This document shows positions 36,559-46,203 of a DNA stretch of 64,000 bases, in pieces. The stretch is taken from contig NZ_LBJG01000005.1 of the NCBI RefSeq assembly GCF_028128765.1, forward strand, positions 62,001 to 126,000, written 5' to 3'. Below the pieces are notes generated by a model that ran no database searches, was not told the origin of the DNA, and saw only the letters and a program-made list of their open reading frames with translations. Position 1 is the stretch's first letter, and each line of letters opens with the position of its first letter. Position numbers and translations under genes: made by a program. Origin of the DNA: Bradyrhizobium sp. CCBAU 51627 (GTDB taxonomy: Bacteria > Pseudomonadota > Alphaproteobacteria > Rhizobiales > Xanthobacteraceae).

Positions 36559-37734
36559 TTACTTCTGCTGCTGCGGCAGGAAGGTCGGGCCGACCGAGCG
36601 GATCGGCTTGTTCTCGGAGGTGGTGGTTGGGCTCGCATCGGCAGGCGGCGGCGCCGGTGCGGCGGCGGTTGCCGGGGCAGGAGCTGCGCCCTTCTTTCCA
36701 TTCGCCGGCGTGCCCTTGGTGAGCTGCCGCTGCTGCATCTTCCTGGCACTCTCCTCGGTGACGATGATGTCACCCTGCTGCTCGACGGCGGCCTTATCGT
36801 CGGCCGATTTCAGCGCGTCGGCCCAGCTCTGGCCCGCCGCCTTGCAGGAGCAGGACGGGTTGAACTCGCTGCGGAATTTGAACGCGGTCGGCAGTGCTGT
36901 GTAGGGCTGGCCGCTGATCGAGACCGCGGAGTTCATGTCCTCGCCGGGATTGCGGTGGGCGTAGAGCACAGTTTCGGCGGCCGGGCACAGCGCCTTGCAG
37001 GTCCTCTCGTCATCGGGGAAGCGCGCAGGCACGGTCGCAAACGAGATCGGGAAATAGGCGCCGTCGCAGGTGCGCACGCACACGGTGCGATAGGTGCCTG
37101 ATTGCGGGCCACCGAAATCGGCAGGTGGCGCAGCCGGCGGATTGTTCGGGTTGTTGCCCCCGCCGCCGAACAGGTTGCTCAGGAAGTTGCCGCCCTGCGA
37201 CTGCACGGCATTGGCGTATTGCGGGCCGCAATTGTTCTGCGCGAGCGCCATCAGCACCGAGCGGCGCTGGCTGTCGCGTTCGGGGCTGCCGCCGCCGGGA
37301 CCGCCGCCCCGCAGGCGCTCAAGATTACTGGTGATCTGGTCGAGATTGGCGCGCATCTGCTGGATCTGGGTGTTGACCGGACCGCATTGCGCCGACTGGC
37401 CGTTGAACAGCGAGAAGAAGCCGGTGGAATCGCAGCCCATGCGCTTGGCCTGCATGGTGACGCGGTCGAGCTCGGCCTGCTGGCGGCTCTGGGAATCCTG
37501 GTAGCGGCGGATCTGGTCTTCGCGCGCGGGATCGCTGCTCCCGCCACGGTCGAGCGCAGCGAGTTGGCCTTCCAGCCGCACACACATCGGGTTCGGTCCG
37601 AGCCCGCCCTGGGCGGGCATAGGCGGTCCGGCCTGAGCAAAGGCGTCGGTGGCGAGCACGATGCTGAGAAGCACGGTGCAGGCAAGGAGCGAGCGGGGAC
37701 GGGACAGAGACAAAAATTCAGGCATATCCGCCAT
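36559..37734 (-). CDS. DUF2865-domain exported protein
   Basis: A 391-residue secreted protein with a signal peptide (LLACTVLLSIVLATDAFAQA). A Gln-rich coiled coil follows (QIRRYQDSQSRQQAELDRVT). The DUF2865 core has many Cys: RTVCVRTCDGAYFPISFATV, TCKALCPAAETVLYAH and PSCSCKAAG. Pro/Ala linkers and a basic tail follow. The Cys likely form disulphides or bind metal in the periplasm. Function unknown; the family is common in Rhizobiales. Confidence 0.82.
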   Translation of the reverse strand: MADMPEFLSLSRPRSLLACTVLLSIVLATDAFAQAGPPMPAQGGLGPNPMCVRLEGQLAALDRGGSSDPAREDQIRRYQDSQSRQQAELDRVTMQAKRMGCDSTGFFSLFNGQSAQCGPVNTQIQQMRANLDQITSNLERLRGGGPGGGSPERDSQRRSVLMALAQNNCGPQYANAVQSQGGNFLSNLFGGGGNNPNNPPAAPPADFGGPQSGTYRTVCVRTCDGAYFPISFATVPARFPDDERTCKALCPAAETVLYAHRNPGEDMNSAVSISGQPYTALPTAFKFRSEFNPSCSCKAAGQSWADALKSADDKAAVEQQGDIIVTEESARKMQQRQLTKGTPANGKKGAAPAPATAAAPAPPPADASPTTTSENKPIRSVGPTFLPQQQK

Positions 37735-37875
37735 TCTAGCGAGGTCACGGCCCCAAGTGACTTTCGAGCGTGATTGGGGGCCGAAGCGCGCCCTCCAATA
37801 GCCGCTTCCTGCGGCATCGTCACGTCGTTTCAGGGGCCGAAGATGGGTCCTAAGGTCCGCCAGTTCCGAGCGAAT

Positions 37876-38181
37876 TCAGCGCTGGCAGGTGATTGCGACA
37901 TAGTCGTCGCAATGGCCATGGGAGCAGTTTGCGCCGGATTTGGGGACAGAGCCGGTAATTTCGTCGGGATCGACCCGGCGGTAGCTTGATGCCTGCGCAA
38001 ACTCTCGTGACTGGCAATAGGTGCGGGCGATCTGCGCGCCGCATTTCTCGCCCCTGGCCAGGCATTGGTCGACGCCATAACCGCCGGCCTGGTTGGCGAT
38101 GATGAAGACGCGGGTCTCGGCGAAAGCGCTGGATGCCGCGAGAATGGAGGCACAGGAGACGAGCGCTGACAGGAGTCGCAT
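37876..38181 (-). CDS. Small Cys-rich secreted protein
   Basis: A 101-residue protein with a signal peptide (MRLLSALVSCASILAASSAF-AE). The mature part has seven Cys (DQCLARGEKCGAQIARTYCQ, ANCSHGHCDDYVAITCQR), which could form disulphides; one at residue 10 lies in the signal region. No domain recognised. It is 140 bases upstream of the DUF2865 gene on the same strand. Confidence 0.7.
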   Translation of the reverse strand: MRLLSALVSCASILAASSAFAETRVFIIANQAGGYGVDQCLARGEKCGAQIARTYCQSREFAQASSYRRVDPDEITGSVPKSGANCSHGHCDDYVAITCQR

Positions 38182-38469
38182 GGGTACACCGGGGGGCTGG
38201 AGACCGCCGGCCCATTAATAAACTCAAAAGGTTAAGGAGAATGGAACCGGCGCGTCAGGACCAGCGCTTTGCGGACACAAAACGGCAATTTCGCGGCTCA
38301 CTTGACGGAAGGCGGCCTCATAGCCCATATGTCGCCAAATGAACGGTCTCCTCGCCATCTGCATTATTTGCCGCGAGATTACGAGCTAGCGATTCGCTGG
38401 CTGGAGCCGTCTTTTCTCAAAACACATTGAGAGCACTGGACGCCCGGCCAACAGCCGACAGGTGTCCAT

Positions 38470-39852
38470 ATGGAATTGCGTCTTTACGATACGCTGAGCC
38501 GGGAGAAGCGCACCTTCGTGCCGCTCGATGCGAAGAGCGTCCGCATGTATGTCTGCGGACCGACGGTCTATGACTTCGCCCACATCGGCAATGCCCGGCC
38601 GGTGATCGTGTTCGACGTGCTGTTTCGGCTGCTGCGCCATCTCTATGGCGAGGCACACGTCAAATATGTCCGCAACATCACCGACGTCGACGACAAGATC
38701 AACGACCGCGCCGCGCGGGACTTTCCCGGCCTGCCGCTGAACGAGGCGATCCGCAATGTCACCGAAGAGACCGGCAGGCAGTTTCACGCCGATGTCGACG
38801 CGCTTCGCTGCTTGCGGCCGAGCGTCGAGCCGCGTGCGACCGAGCATATCGGCGAGATGCGAGAGATCATCGAACGGCTGGTCAAGGGCGGCTTTGCCTA
38901 TGTCGCCGAGGACCACGTCCTGTTCTCGCCGCAGGCGATGAACGCGGCCAATGACGGGCTGCCGCGCTATGGCGCACTGTCGAAGCGGTCGCTGGACGAG
39001 ATGATCGCCGGCGCCCGCGTCGACGTCGCGCCCTACAAGAAAGACTCGACCGACTTCGTGCTGTGGAAACCGTCCAAGCCGGGCGAGCCGTCCTGGCCGT
39101 CGCCATCAGGCATCAAGGTCGAGGGCCGTCCGGGCTGGCACATCGAGTGCTCCGCCATGGCCTGGAAGCATCTCGGCGAGCAGTTCGACATCCATGGTGG
39201 CGGCATCGATCTCGTGTTTCCGCATCACGAGAACGAGGTGGCGCAGACCTGCTGCGCCTTCCACCAGCAGCGCATGGCGAATTATTGGATGCACAACGGC
39301 TTCCTGCAGGTCGAGAGCGAGAAGATGTCGAAGAGCCTCGGCAACTTCATCACGATCCGAGAGCTGCTCAAGGACTGGCCGGGTGAGGCGCTGCGTCTCA
39401 ACATGCTGAAGACGCACTACACCTCGCCGATCGACTGGACCATGAAGTCGCTGGAGGAGAGCGCAAGGACGCTCGACGACTGGTATCGGATCGCCGCTGA
39501 CATCGAACCCGCCAAACCGGCCGCGTCCGTGGTCGAAGCGCTGCTCGACGACCTCAACGCGCCGCAGGCCATCGCGGCGCTGCACGGCCTGCGCGGCAGC
39601 GACGTGCCCGCCCTCGCGGGCTCGTTGCGGCTGCTCGGCTTCCTCTCCGAGAGCGCTGCGCAATGGGAAGGGCGCAAGCAGCAGGCGAGCGGTATCGACA
39701 CCAAGCAAGTCGAGAGCCTGATTGCGGAGCGGACGGCTGCGCGGGCACGCAAGGACTTCGCCGAGTCCGACCGCATCCGCGATCAGCTCGCCACGATGGG
39801 GGTCGCGATCAAGGACTCCAAGGACGGAACGACCTGGGAGGTTACGCGATGA
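38470..39852 (+). CDS. cysS: Cysteinyl-tRNA synthetase
   Basis: Class I aminoacyl-tRNA synthetase, 460 residues. The HIGH equivalent is HIGN at 38-41 ([16 protein letters not shown]), and KMSKS is residues 285-289 ([11 protein letters not shown]). Zinc ligands are Cys29 in MYVCGPT, Cys in IECSAM, and His/His/Glu in PHHENE. The anticodon-binding end is normal length. A 37-codon membrane peptide gene overlaps its stop by four bases, starting a coupled run to cimA. Confidence 0.97.
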   Translation: MELRLYDTLSREKRTFVPLDAKSVRMYVCGPTVYDFAHIGNARPVIVFDVLFRLLRHLYGEAHVKYVRNITDVDDKINDRAARDFPGLPLNEAIRNVTEETGRQFHADVDALRCLRPSVEPRATEHIGEMREIIERLVKGGFAYVAEDHVLFSPQAMNAANDGLPRYGALSKRSLDEMIAGARVDVAPYKKDSTDFVLWKPSKPGEPSWPSPSGIKVEGRPGWHIECSAMAWKHLGEQFDIHGGGIDLVFPHHENEVAQTCCAFHQQRMANYWMHNGFLQVESEKMSKSLGNFITIRELLKDWPGEALRLNMLKTHYTSPIDWTMKSLEESARTLDDWYRIAADIEPAKPAASVVEALLDDLNAPQAIAALHGLRGSDVPALAGSLRLLGFLSESAAQWEGRKQQASGIDTKQVESLIAERTAARARKDFAESDRIRDQLATMGVAIKDSKDGTTWEVTR

Positions 39853-39962
39853 CCCGGCCCGACACGCCGTTTCCGCGGCACTGGCTCTATTACATCGCGC
39901 TGAAGATCCTGCTGCTCGGCGCCGCCGTGGCGATCGTGCTGAAACTCTATGGGATGTGGTGA
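39849..39962 (+). CDS. 37-residue membrane peptide between cysS and GNAT gene
   Basis: ATG 39849 overlaps the cysS stop as ATGA, which indicates translational coupling. The peptide ([37 protein letters not shown]) has one membrane helix spanning about residues 13-33. The short length and tight coupling argue it is real. Function unknown. Confidence 0.65.
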   Translation: MTRPDTPFPRHWLYYIALKILLLGAAVAIVLKLYGMW

Positions 39963-39967
39963 AGACG

Positions 39968-40459
39968 ATGGCACAAGCGCACCCCAAGCCTGCACTTCGG
40001 CCGTTCCTGCCCGCCGACGTTCCGATCCTGGCCGCGATCTTCGCCGCCAGCATCCAGGAGCTGACCGGCGACGACTATAGCGAGGCACAGCAGGACGCCT
40101 GGATGGCGGCGGCCGAGACCGAGGAGTTCGGCAAACGGCTGGCCTCCGACCTGACGCTGATCGCCACGCTGGACGGCTCGCCCGTTGGTTTTGCCTCACT
40201 GCGCGGCACCGATCACATCCGCATGCTCTATGTGCATCCGGCCGTCGGCCGGCGGGGCATCGCGACCATGCTGGTGGATGCGCTGGAGAAGCTTGCCGGC
40301 GGTCGCGGTGCGACGGCTCTCACGGTCGATGCCAGCGATACCGCCCAAAGCTTCTTTGCCAAGCGCGGCTACACGGCCCAGCAGCGCAACAGCGTCACGA
40401 TGAATGACGAATGGCTCGCCAACACCACCATGAAGAAGACGCTCGGAGCTGCGCAATGA
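39968..40459 (+). CDS. GNAT-family N-acetyltransferase
   Basis: A 163-residue protein with the GNAT fold. The acetyl-CoA site is in RMLYVHPAVGRRGIATMLVD (V-x-P ... R-x-G-x-G/A pattern), followed by the alpha4/beta5 part TVDASDTAQSFFAKRGYTAQ. Substrate unknown. It overlaps cimA by four bases (ATGA), so it is translated together with it. Confidence 0.88.
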   Translation: MAQAHPKPALRPFLPADVPILAAIFAASIQELTGDDYSEAQQDAWMAAAETEEFGKRLASDLTLIATLDGSPVGFASLRGTDHIRMLYVHPAVGRRGIATMLVDALEKLAGGRGATALTVDASDTAQSFFAKRGYTAQQRNSVTMNDEWLANTTMKKTLGAAQ

Positions 40460-42054
40460 GCAAGGAGCGCCTCTATCTGTTCGACACCACGCTGCGCGAC
40501 GGCGCGCAGACCAACGGCGTCGATTTCACGCTGGCCGACAAGCAGATCATTGCCGGCATGCTCGACGAGCTCGGCATCGATTATGTCGAGGGCGGCTATC
40601 CCGGCGCAAATCCGCTCGATACAGAATTTTTCGGCAGCAAGCCGAAGCTCAATCACGCGCGCTTCACCGCCTTCGGCATGACGCGGCGGGCAGGGCGCTC
40701 GGTCTCCAATGATCCCGGTGTCGCCGGGCTGCTGGAAGCCAAGGCCGACGCGATCTGCTTCGTGGCGAAATCCTCGGCCTATCAGGTACGCGTCGCGCTG
40801 GAGACGACGAAGGAAGAGAACCTGGCTTCGATCCGCGACAGCGTCGCAGCCGCGAAGGCCGCCGGCCGCGAGGTCATGCTCGACTGCGAGCACTTTTTCG
40901 ACGGCTACAAGGAGGACGCCAGCTTTGCGCTCGCCTGCGCCAAGGCCGCTTATGAGGCGGGCGCGCGCTGGGTGGTCCTGTGCGACACCAATGGCGGCAC
41001 CATGCCTGATGAGATCGAGACCATCATCGCCGAGGTGACAAAACACATCCCTGGCGATCACGTCGGCATCCACGCTCATAACGACACCGAGCAGGCGGTG
41101 GCGAATTCGCTCGCCGCGGTGCGCGCCGGCGCGCGGCAGATCCAGGGCACGCTGAACGGCCTCGGCGAACGCTGCGGCAACGCCAATCTCTGTTCGCTGA
41201 TCCCGACGCTGAAATTGAAGAAGGAATTTTCGGACGCCTTCGAGATATCCGTCACACCGGAGAAGCTGGCGACGCTGGTCAAAGTCTCGCGCACGCTGGA
41301 CGACATGCTCAACCGCGTGCCGAACCGGCATGCGGCTTACGTCGGCGAGAGCGCCTTCGTCACCAAGACGGGGATTCACGCCTCCGCGGTGATGAAGGAT
41401 CCGCAGACCTATGAGCACGTGTTGCCGGAGCTGGTCGGCAATCACCGCAAGGTCTTGGTGTCCGACCAGGCCGGCCGCTCCAACGTCATCGCCGAGCTCG
41501 ACCGTGCCGGCATTGCCTACGACAAGAGCGATCCCAAGCTGACCCGGCTGGTCGAGGAGTTGAAGGCGCGGGAGGCGCAAGGCTATGCCTATGAATCCGC
41601 CAACGCCTCGTTCGATCTCCTGGCGCGCCGGACGCTCGGCAAGGTGCCGCATTATTTCGAGGTCGAGCAATTCGACGTCAACGTCGAGCAGCGCTACAAC
41701 GCGCTCGGCGAACGGGTTACCGTTGCACTCGCCGTGGTCAAGGTCGACGTTGCCGGCGAGTACCTGATCTCGGCGGCCGAAGGCAACGGCCCCGTCAACG
41801 CGCTCGACGTCGCGCTACGCAAGGATCTCGGCAAGTATCAGAAGTACATCGAGGGACTGACGCTGATCGACTACCGCGTTCGTATCCTCAATGGCGGCAC
41901 CGGCGCAGTCACGCGCGTCCTGATCGAGAGCGAGGACGAGAACGGCGACCGCTGGACGACGGTCGGCGTGTCCCCGAACATCATCGACGCCTCCTTCCAG
42001 GCGCTGATGGATTCAGTGATCTACAAGCTCGTGAAGTCGGGCGCGCCGGCGTAA
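40456..42054 (+). CDS. cimA: (R)-citramalate synthase
   Basis: Condenses acetyl-CoA with pyruvate to give (R)-citramalate, a threonine-independent route to 2-oxobutyrate for isoleucine. The 532-residue protein has a HMGL-like barrel (LFDTTLRDGAQ, GIHAHNDTEQAVANSLAAV, GLGERCGNANLCS) and a C-terminal regulatory LeuA-allosteric domain (about residues 395-525). CimA is preferred over LeuA because of the TLRDGAQTNGVDFT start and the IEGGYPGANPLD substrate loop. It overlaps the GNAT gene by four bases. Confidence 0.93.
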   Translation: MSKERLYLFDTTLRDGAQTNGVDFTLADKQIIAGMLDELGIDYVEGGYPGANPLDTEFFGSKPKLNHARFTAFGMTRRAGRSVSNDPGVAGLLEAKADAICFVAKSSAYQVRVALETTKEENLASIRDSVAAAKAAGREVMLDCEHFFDGYKEDASFALACAKAAYEAGARWVVLCDTNGGTMPDEIETIIAEVTKHIPGDHVGIHAHNDTEQAVANSLAAVRAGARQIQGTLNGLGERCGNANLCSLIPTLKLKKEFSDAFEISVTPEKLATLVKVSRTLDDMLNRVPNRHAAYVGESAFVTKTGIHASAVMKDPQTYEHVLPELVGNHRKVLVSDQAGRSNVIAELDRAGIAYDKSDPKLTRLVEELKAREAQGYAYESANASFDLLARRTLGKVPHYFEVEQFDVNVEQRYNALGERVTVALAVVKVDVAGEYLISAAEGNGPVNALDVALRKDLGKYQKYIEGLTLIDYRVRILNGGTGAVTRVLIESEDENGDRWTTVGVSPNIIDASFQALMDSVIYKLVKSGAPA

Positions 42055-42090
42055 GACGATGACGTAAGGGCAGGCTGCGCCACAAGCGCC

Positions 42091-42174
42091 GTCATTGCGA
42101 GCGAAGCGAAGCAATCCAGAATCTATCCTCGGTGGCACTCTGGATTGCTTCGTCGCTTCGCTCCTCGCAATGAC
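42091..42174. repeat. Inverted repeat of Bradyrhizobium type
   Basis: Left arm 42091-42120 pairs with right arm 42139-42174, with a few mismatches. It contains alternating AGCGAAGCGAAGC units and the GTCATTGCG/CGCAATGAC ends seen in short chromosomal repeats of rhizobia. It lies between co-directional cimA and the VOC gene. Confidence 0.75.
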
Positions 42175-42193
42175 GAGGAGGAGAGGCAAGGGC

Positions 42194-42571
42194 ATGATCG
42201 ACCACATCTCCGTCGGCGTCAGCGAGCTCGAACGCTCCGCAAAATTCTACGAGGCCACGCTCGCCGCGCTCGGACTCACGCGGCTCGTCACGCGGCCGCG
42301 CACGATTGGCTTCGGCAAGGCCTATCCGGAATTCTGGATCAATTTGCGCGAGGCCATGCCGCGCGTCGCGCCCGAAAGCGGCGTGCACATTTGCCTGCGT
42401 GCGAAGACGACCGGCGAGGTCGATGCGTTTCATGCCGCTGCGCTCGCGACCGGCGGCGCATCCGACGGCGCGCCGGGCATCCGCCCGCACGATCGGGTGC
42501 GCTACTATGCGGCCTTCGTCCTCGACCCCGATGGTAACCGGATCGAGGCGGTGACGTTTCCGCAGGCGTGA
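42194..42571 (+). CDS. VOC-superfamily protein (glyoxalase/bleomycin-resistance-like)
   Basis: A 125-residue protein with one vicinal-oxygen-chelate fold: beta-alpha-beta-beta-beta units from MIDHISVGVSELERSAKFYE to GVHICLRAKT and the C-terminal repeat AAFVLDPDGNRIEAVTF. Metal ligands are likely His4, the Glu near the mid-point and Glu in the last strand. Substrate unknown. It converges directly stop-to-stop with the LOG gene at 42572. Confidence 0.85.
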   Translation: MIDHISVGVSELERSAKFYEATLAALGLTRLVTRPRTIGFGKAYPEFWINLREAMPRVAPESGVHICLRAKTTGEVDAFHAAALATGGASDGAPGIRPHDRVRYYAAFVLDPDGNRIEAVTFPQA

Positions 42572-43186
42572 TTACAGCTTTCGCGCGACGTCCGGGGCCA
42601 TCTGCTTTTCCGCCTCGGCGATCTGCGCCGCCGCCGACCTCAGCTTCGGCAATATGTCCTCGACGCGTTCAGCCTTGAGGATATCGACCGAAAGGCCGGC
42701 GCGGATGAACTCGGTCTGGCGCATGTGCGACAACAGCGAGAACAGCGGCTCCCAGAAATCGTCGATGTTGGCGAGCAGCACGGGCTTGGCGTGCCGGCCG
42801 AGCTGCTTCCAGGTCAACTGCTCGACCAACTCCTCCAGCGTGCCGACGCCGCCCGGCAGCGCTACGAAGGCGTCGGAGCGCTCGAACATCAACCGCTTGC
42901 GCTCGTGCATGTCGGGAGTGACGATCATCTCCTGCACACGGGTCAATGCATTCTCGCGCTTGCGCAGGAATTCAGGAATGATGCCGGTGACGCTGCCGCC
43001 GTGATCGAGCACGGAGGTCGCGACCGAGCCCATCAGGCCAAGCGAGCCGCCGCCATAGACCAGACGAATGTTGTTTTCGGCGAGTGCCTTGCCGAACGCC
43101 TTGGCGCCTTCGGTGAAGCGGGGATTGGTTCCAGGGCCGGAGCCGCAATAGACACAAACGGTTTTAATGGTGCTCATTGGTGTCAT
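42572..43186 (-). CDS. LOG-family protein (cytokinin-activating phosphoribohydrolase-like)
   Basis: A 204-residue Rossmann-like enzyme. Motifs are VYCGSGPGTNPRF, GGGSLGLMGSVA, and PGGVGTLEELVEQLTWKQLG with the catalytic Glu, plus the Arg in MHERKRLMFE. The family hydrolyses nucleotide monophosphates to base and ribose phosphate, releasing free cytokinins from N6-substituted forms; in bacteria the natural substrate is often AMP-like. ATG 43177 is an alternative start. Confidence 0.9.
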   Translation of the reverse strand: MTPMSTIKTVCVYCGSGPGTNPRFTEGAKAFGKALAENNIRLVYGGGSLGLMGSVATSVLDHGGSVTGIIPEFLRKRENALTRVQEMIVTPDMHERKRLMFERSDAFVALPGGVGTLEELVEQLTWKQLGRHAKPVLLANIDDFWEPLFSLLSHMRQTEFIRAGLSVDILKAERVEDILPKLRSAAAQIAEAEKQMAPDVARKL

Positions 43187-43377
43187 GATGCATCGCAGCG
43201 AGGGGGCGTCAAGCCCCTCAGGTGATTCGGATCACCCGGAAATCTACCGGTAAATGGCGACAAACAATCGAAGATTCGCCATCTGGCGGGGTGCGCATCG
43301 GCGCGGAAGCTTCTATATGACGAACGAAAATCGTAGATCGCACCGCGCCCGCATCGGCGGGCCTTTCTGGTATCCTG

Positions 43378-45333
43378 ATGAGCCCACCTCATTCGCCAAG
43401 CGTTCCCGACGTGCCCGAGCCTGCGGCTGGACCGCTGGAGCGGGCCACCCTGATGGGTACGCTGGCGCATCTGTGGCCCTATATCTGGCCGAGCGACCGC
43501 TTCGATCTGAAGATGCGGGTGGTCTGGTCGATGGTGCTGCTGCTTGCCGCCAAGCTGATCACACTGTCGGTGCCGTTCAGCTTCAAATGGGCGACGGATG
43601 CGCTGACCGGTGCGAACACCGCGCCGGTAGCTGCCGACAATTGGCATCTCTGGGTGCTCGCTTCGCCGCTGCTTCTAACCGCCAGCTATGGCGTGACGCG
43701 CATCCTGATGGCGGTGCTGACGCAATGGCGCGACGGCATCTTTGCCCGCGTCGCCATGCATGCGGTGCGCAAGCTCGCCACCATCACCTTCGTTCACATG
43801 CACGAACTGTCGCTGCGCTTTCACCTGGAGCGCAAGACCGGCGGCCTGACGCGGGTTCTCGAGCGCGGCCGCGAGGGCATCGAGGTCATCGTGCGCATGG
43901 TGATCCTGCAGCTGATCCCGACCATCGTCGAGGTCTCGCTGCTGATGGCCGTGCTGCTCTGGCAGTTCGACTGGCGCTACGTGGTCGCGACCCTGATCAC
44001 CGTCACGCTCTACATGTATTACACCTACATCGCGACCGAGTGGCGGATCGGCATCCGCCGCAAGATGAACGATTCCGACACCGAGGCGAACACCAAGGCG
44101 ATCGACTCGCTGCTCAACTACGAGACCGTCAAATATTTCAGCGCCGAGGCCCGCGAAGCGCAGCGCTACGACAAATCGGTCGCGCGCTACGAGGAGGCGA
44201 GCATCCACACCTACACCTCGCTTGCCGTGCTCAACACCGGCCAGGCCGTGATCTTCACGCTGGGGTTGACTGCGACCATGCTGATGTGCGCGATCGGCGT
44301 GCGCAACGGCACCAACACGGTCGGCGACTTCGTGCTGGTCAACGCCATGATGATCCAGCTCTACCAGCCGCTGAATTTCATGGGCATGGTCTATCGCGAG
44401 ATCAAGCAGGCGATCATCGACATCGAGAAGATGTTTGCCGTGATCGGCCGTGAGGCCGAGATCAAGGATGCTCCCAATGCTGCGCCGCTGGCCGTCTCTG
44501 CCGGCACGGTGCGGTTCGAAGACGTACGCTTTGCCTATGAGCCGACGCGCCCGATCCTGAAGGGCATCAGTTTCGAAGTGCCGGCCGGCAAGACGGTCGC
44601 GATCGTCGGCCCCTCCGGCGCCGGCAAGTCGACCATCTCGCGGCTGCTGTTTCGTCTCTACGATGTTTCCGGCGGCAGGATTTTGATTGACGGCCAGGAC
44701 ATCCGCGAGGTCACACAGGCCAGTTTGCGCGCCTCGATCGGCATGGTGCCGCAGGACACGGTGCTGTTCAACGATACGATCCGCTACAACATTCGCTACG
44801 GCCGGTGGGACGCCAGCGACGCCGAAGTGGAGGAAGCGGCGCGGCTGGCGCAGATCGATCATTTCATCCGCATGGCGCCAGCGGGCTACGAGACGCAGGT
44901 CGGAGAGCGCGGCCTGAAACTGTCGGGCGGCGAGAAGCAGCGCGTCGCCATCGCGCGCACGGTGTTGAAAGCGCCGCCGATCCTCGTCCTGGACGAGGCG
45001 ACCTCGGCGCTCGACACTCACACCGAGCACGAGATCCAGGGCGCGCTCGATCGTGTCGCGAAGAACCGCACGTCGCTGGTCATTGCGCACCGGCTCTCGA
45101 CGATCGTCGGCGCAGACGAGATCATCGTGCTCGACCAGGGCCGTATCGCCGAACGCGGCACCCATGCCGGCCTGCTCGCGCAGGACGGCCTCTACGCCAG
45201 CATGTGGAACAGGCAGCGCGAGGCCGAGGCCGCACGCGAGAAGCTGGCCCAAATGGCTGATTCGCGCGAAGCGCCCAATCGCGAGCCGCCGCCTGTCCGG
45301 GATGTCCTGACGGCGCAGGCCGCTGCGGAGTGA
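43378..45333 (+). CDS. ATM1-type ABC exporter (half-transporter)
   Basis: A 651-residue fused permease-ATPase. Six membrane helices span residues about 40-330; the ATPase follows with Walker A GPSGAGKST, signature LSGGEKQRVAIAR, Walker B ILVLDEATSALD and H-loop AHRLSTI. Overall similarity and the substrate-pathway stretch (NYETVKYFSAEAREAQRYDK) fit bacterial ATM1/HMT-like exporters for glutathione-bound metals or persulfide. The dimer is expected. A glutathione reductase gene is in the same window but 28 kb away. No obvious operon partner. Confidence 0.9.
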   Translation: MSPPHSPSVPDVPEPAAGPLERATLMGTLAHLWPYIWPSDRFDLKMRVVWSMVLLLAAKLITLSVPFSFKWATDALTGANTAPVAADNWHLWVLASPLLLTASYGVTRILMAVLTQWRDGIFARVAMHAVRKLATITFVHMHELSLRFHLERKTGGLTRVLERGREGIEVIVRMVILQLIPTIVEVSLLMAVLLWQFDWRYVVATLITVTLYMYYTYIATEWRIGIRRKMNDSDTEANTKAIDSLLNYETVKYFSAEAREAQRYDKSVARYEEASIHTYTSLAVLNTGQAVIFTLGLTATMLMCAIGVRNGTNTVGDFVLVNAMMIQLYQPLNFMGMVYREIKQAIIDIEKMFAVIGREAEIKDAPNAAPLAVSAGTVRFEDVRFAYEPTRPILKGISFEVPAGKTVAIVGPSGAGKSTISRLLFRLYDVSGGRILIDGQDIREVTQASLRASIGMVPQDTVLFNDTIRYNIRYGRWDASDAEVEEAARLAQIDHFIRMAPAGYETQVGERGLKLSGGEKQRVAIARTVLKAPPILVLDEATSALDTHTEHEIQGALDRVAKNRTSLVIAHRLSTIVGADEIIVLDQGRIAERGTHAGLLAQDGLYASMWNRQREAEAAREKLAQMADSREAPNREPPPVRDVLTAQAAAE

Positions 45334-45417
45334 GCTTGTCTCCGGTCCCAAGTCTGGCCTAAACAATCCCGGTGCGCGAGACCACCCGCGCCATCAACCC
45401 CTGAGCGGCAGATAGCG

Positions 45418-46116
45418 ATGTCCATTCTCGATTCGATTCAGCGTCAGATCCCGCCGATCCACAAGGAAGGTTATCCCTTCATTGGCGGCTTTGCGCTGGC
45501 AAGCCTACTCCTGTTCTGGCTGTGGTCGCCGCTCGGATGGATCGGCACCATCCTGACCGTGTGGTGCGCGCTCTTCTTCCGCGACCCCGTGCGCGTGACG
45601 CCGGTGCGCGACGGGCTCGTGGTATCGCCCGCCGACGGTCGCGTCTCCATGATCACCATGGCGCTGCCGCCGGCCGAGCTCGGCCTCGGCGACCAGCCGC
45701 TGCCGCGCGTCTCGGTGTTCATGAGCGTGTTCAACTGCCATGTGAACCGCGCGCCGGTCGCGGGCAGGGTGGATCGCATCGCCTATCGGCCCGGCCTGTT
45801 CATCAATGCCGAGCTCGACAAGGCGAGCGAGGACAATGAGCGCAATTCGCTTGTTATCTCGACGCCGCAGGGCCGCATCGGCGTGATCCAGATCGCCGGC
45901 CTCGTCGCCAAGCGCATCGTCTGCTTCGTGAAGGAAGGGCAGGCGGTCGGCGTCGGCGAGCGGTTCGGCCTGATCCGCTTCGGCTCGCGGCTCGACGTCT
46001 ATCTGCCCGTCGGCACCAAAGCGCTGGTGTCGGAAGGGCAGACCGCGATCGCGGGCGAGACCATTCTGGCTGATCTCACCGGCGACGACCCCGGCCGCGC
46101 CTATCGCGCCAATTAA
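45418..46116 (+). CDS. psd: Phosphatidylserine decarboxylase proenzyme
   Basis: A 232-residue membrane enzyme that makes phosphatidylethanolamine. It self-cleaves at Gly189-Ser190 ([12 protein letters not shown]) to give the pyruvoyl group. An N-terminal hydrophobic anchor ([20 protein letters not shown]) and conserved [16 protein letters not shown] are present. The short length is typical of the alphaproteobacterial (PSD-A-like) form. pssA follows 87 bases later on the same strand, so the two enzymes of the pathway are probably one operon. Confidence 0.95.
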   Translation: MSILDSIQRQIPPIHKEGYPFIGGFALASLLLFWLWSPLGWIGTILTVWCALFFRDPVRVTPVRDGLVVSPADGRVSMITMALPPAELGLGDQPLPRVSVFMSVFNCHVNRAPVAGRVDRIAYRPGLFINAELDKASEDNERNSLVISTPQGRIGVIQIAGLVAKRIVCFVKEGQAVGVGERFGLIRFGSRLDVYLPVGTKALVSEGQTAIAGETILADLTGDDPGRAYRAN

Positions 46117-46203
46117 CCAAAAGCCCGTGTCGAGGGTCCTTCCGCCGCAATGGCGAAGGGGACGGCGGCTTGCTATATCTCGCCTAGAGGTGAGGACGAG
46201 CCA

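Noticed and set aside
42095..42193. Extension of the VOC protein upstream to 42095
   Set aside because: The extra codons lie in the inverted repeat at 42091-42174 and are not part of the VOC fold.
43675..45366. A 563-codon minus-strand frame across the ABC exporter
   Set aside because: Antisense shadow in high-GC DNA; the plus strand has all ABC motifs in order.
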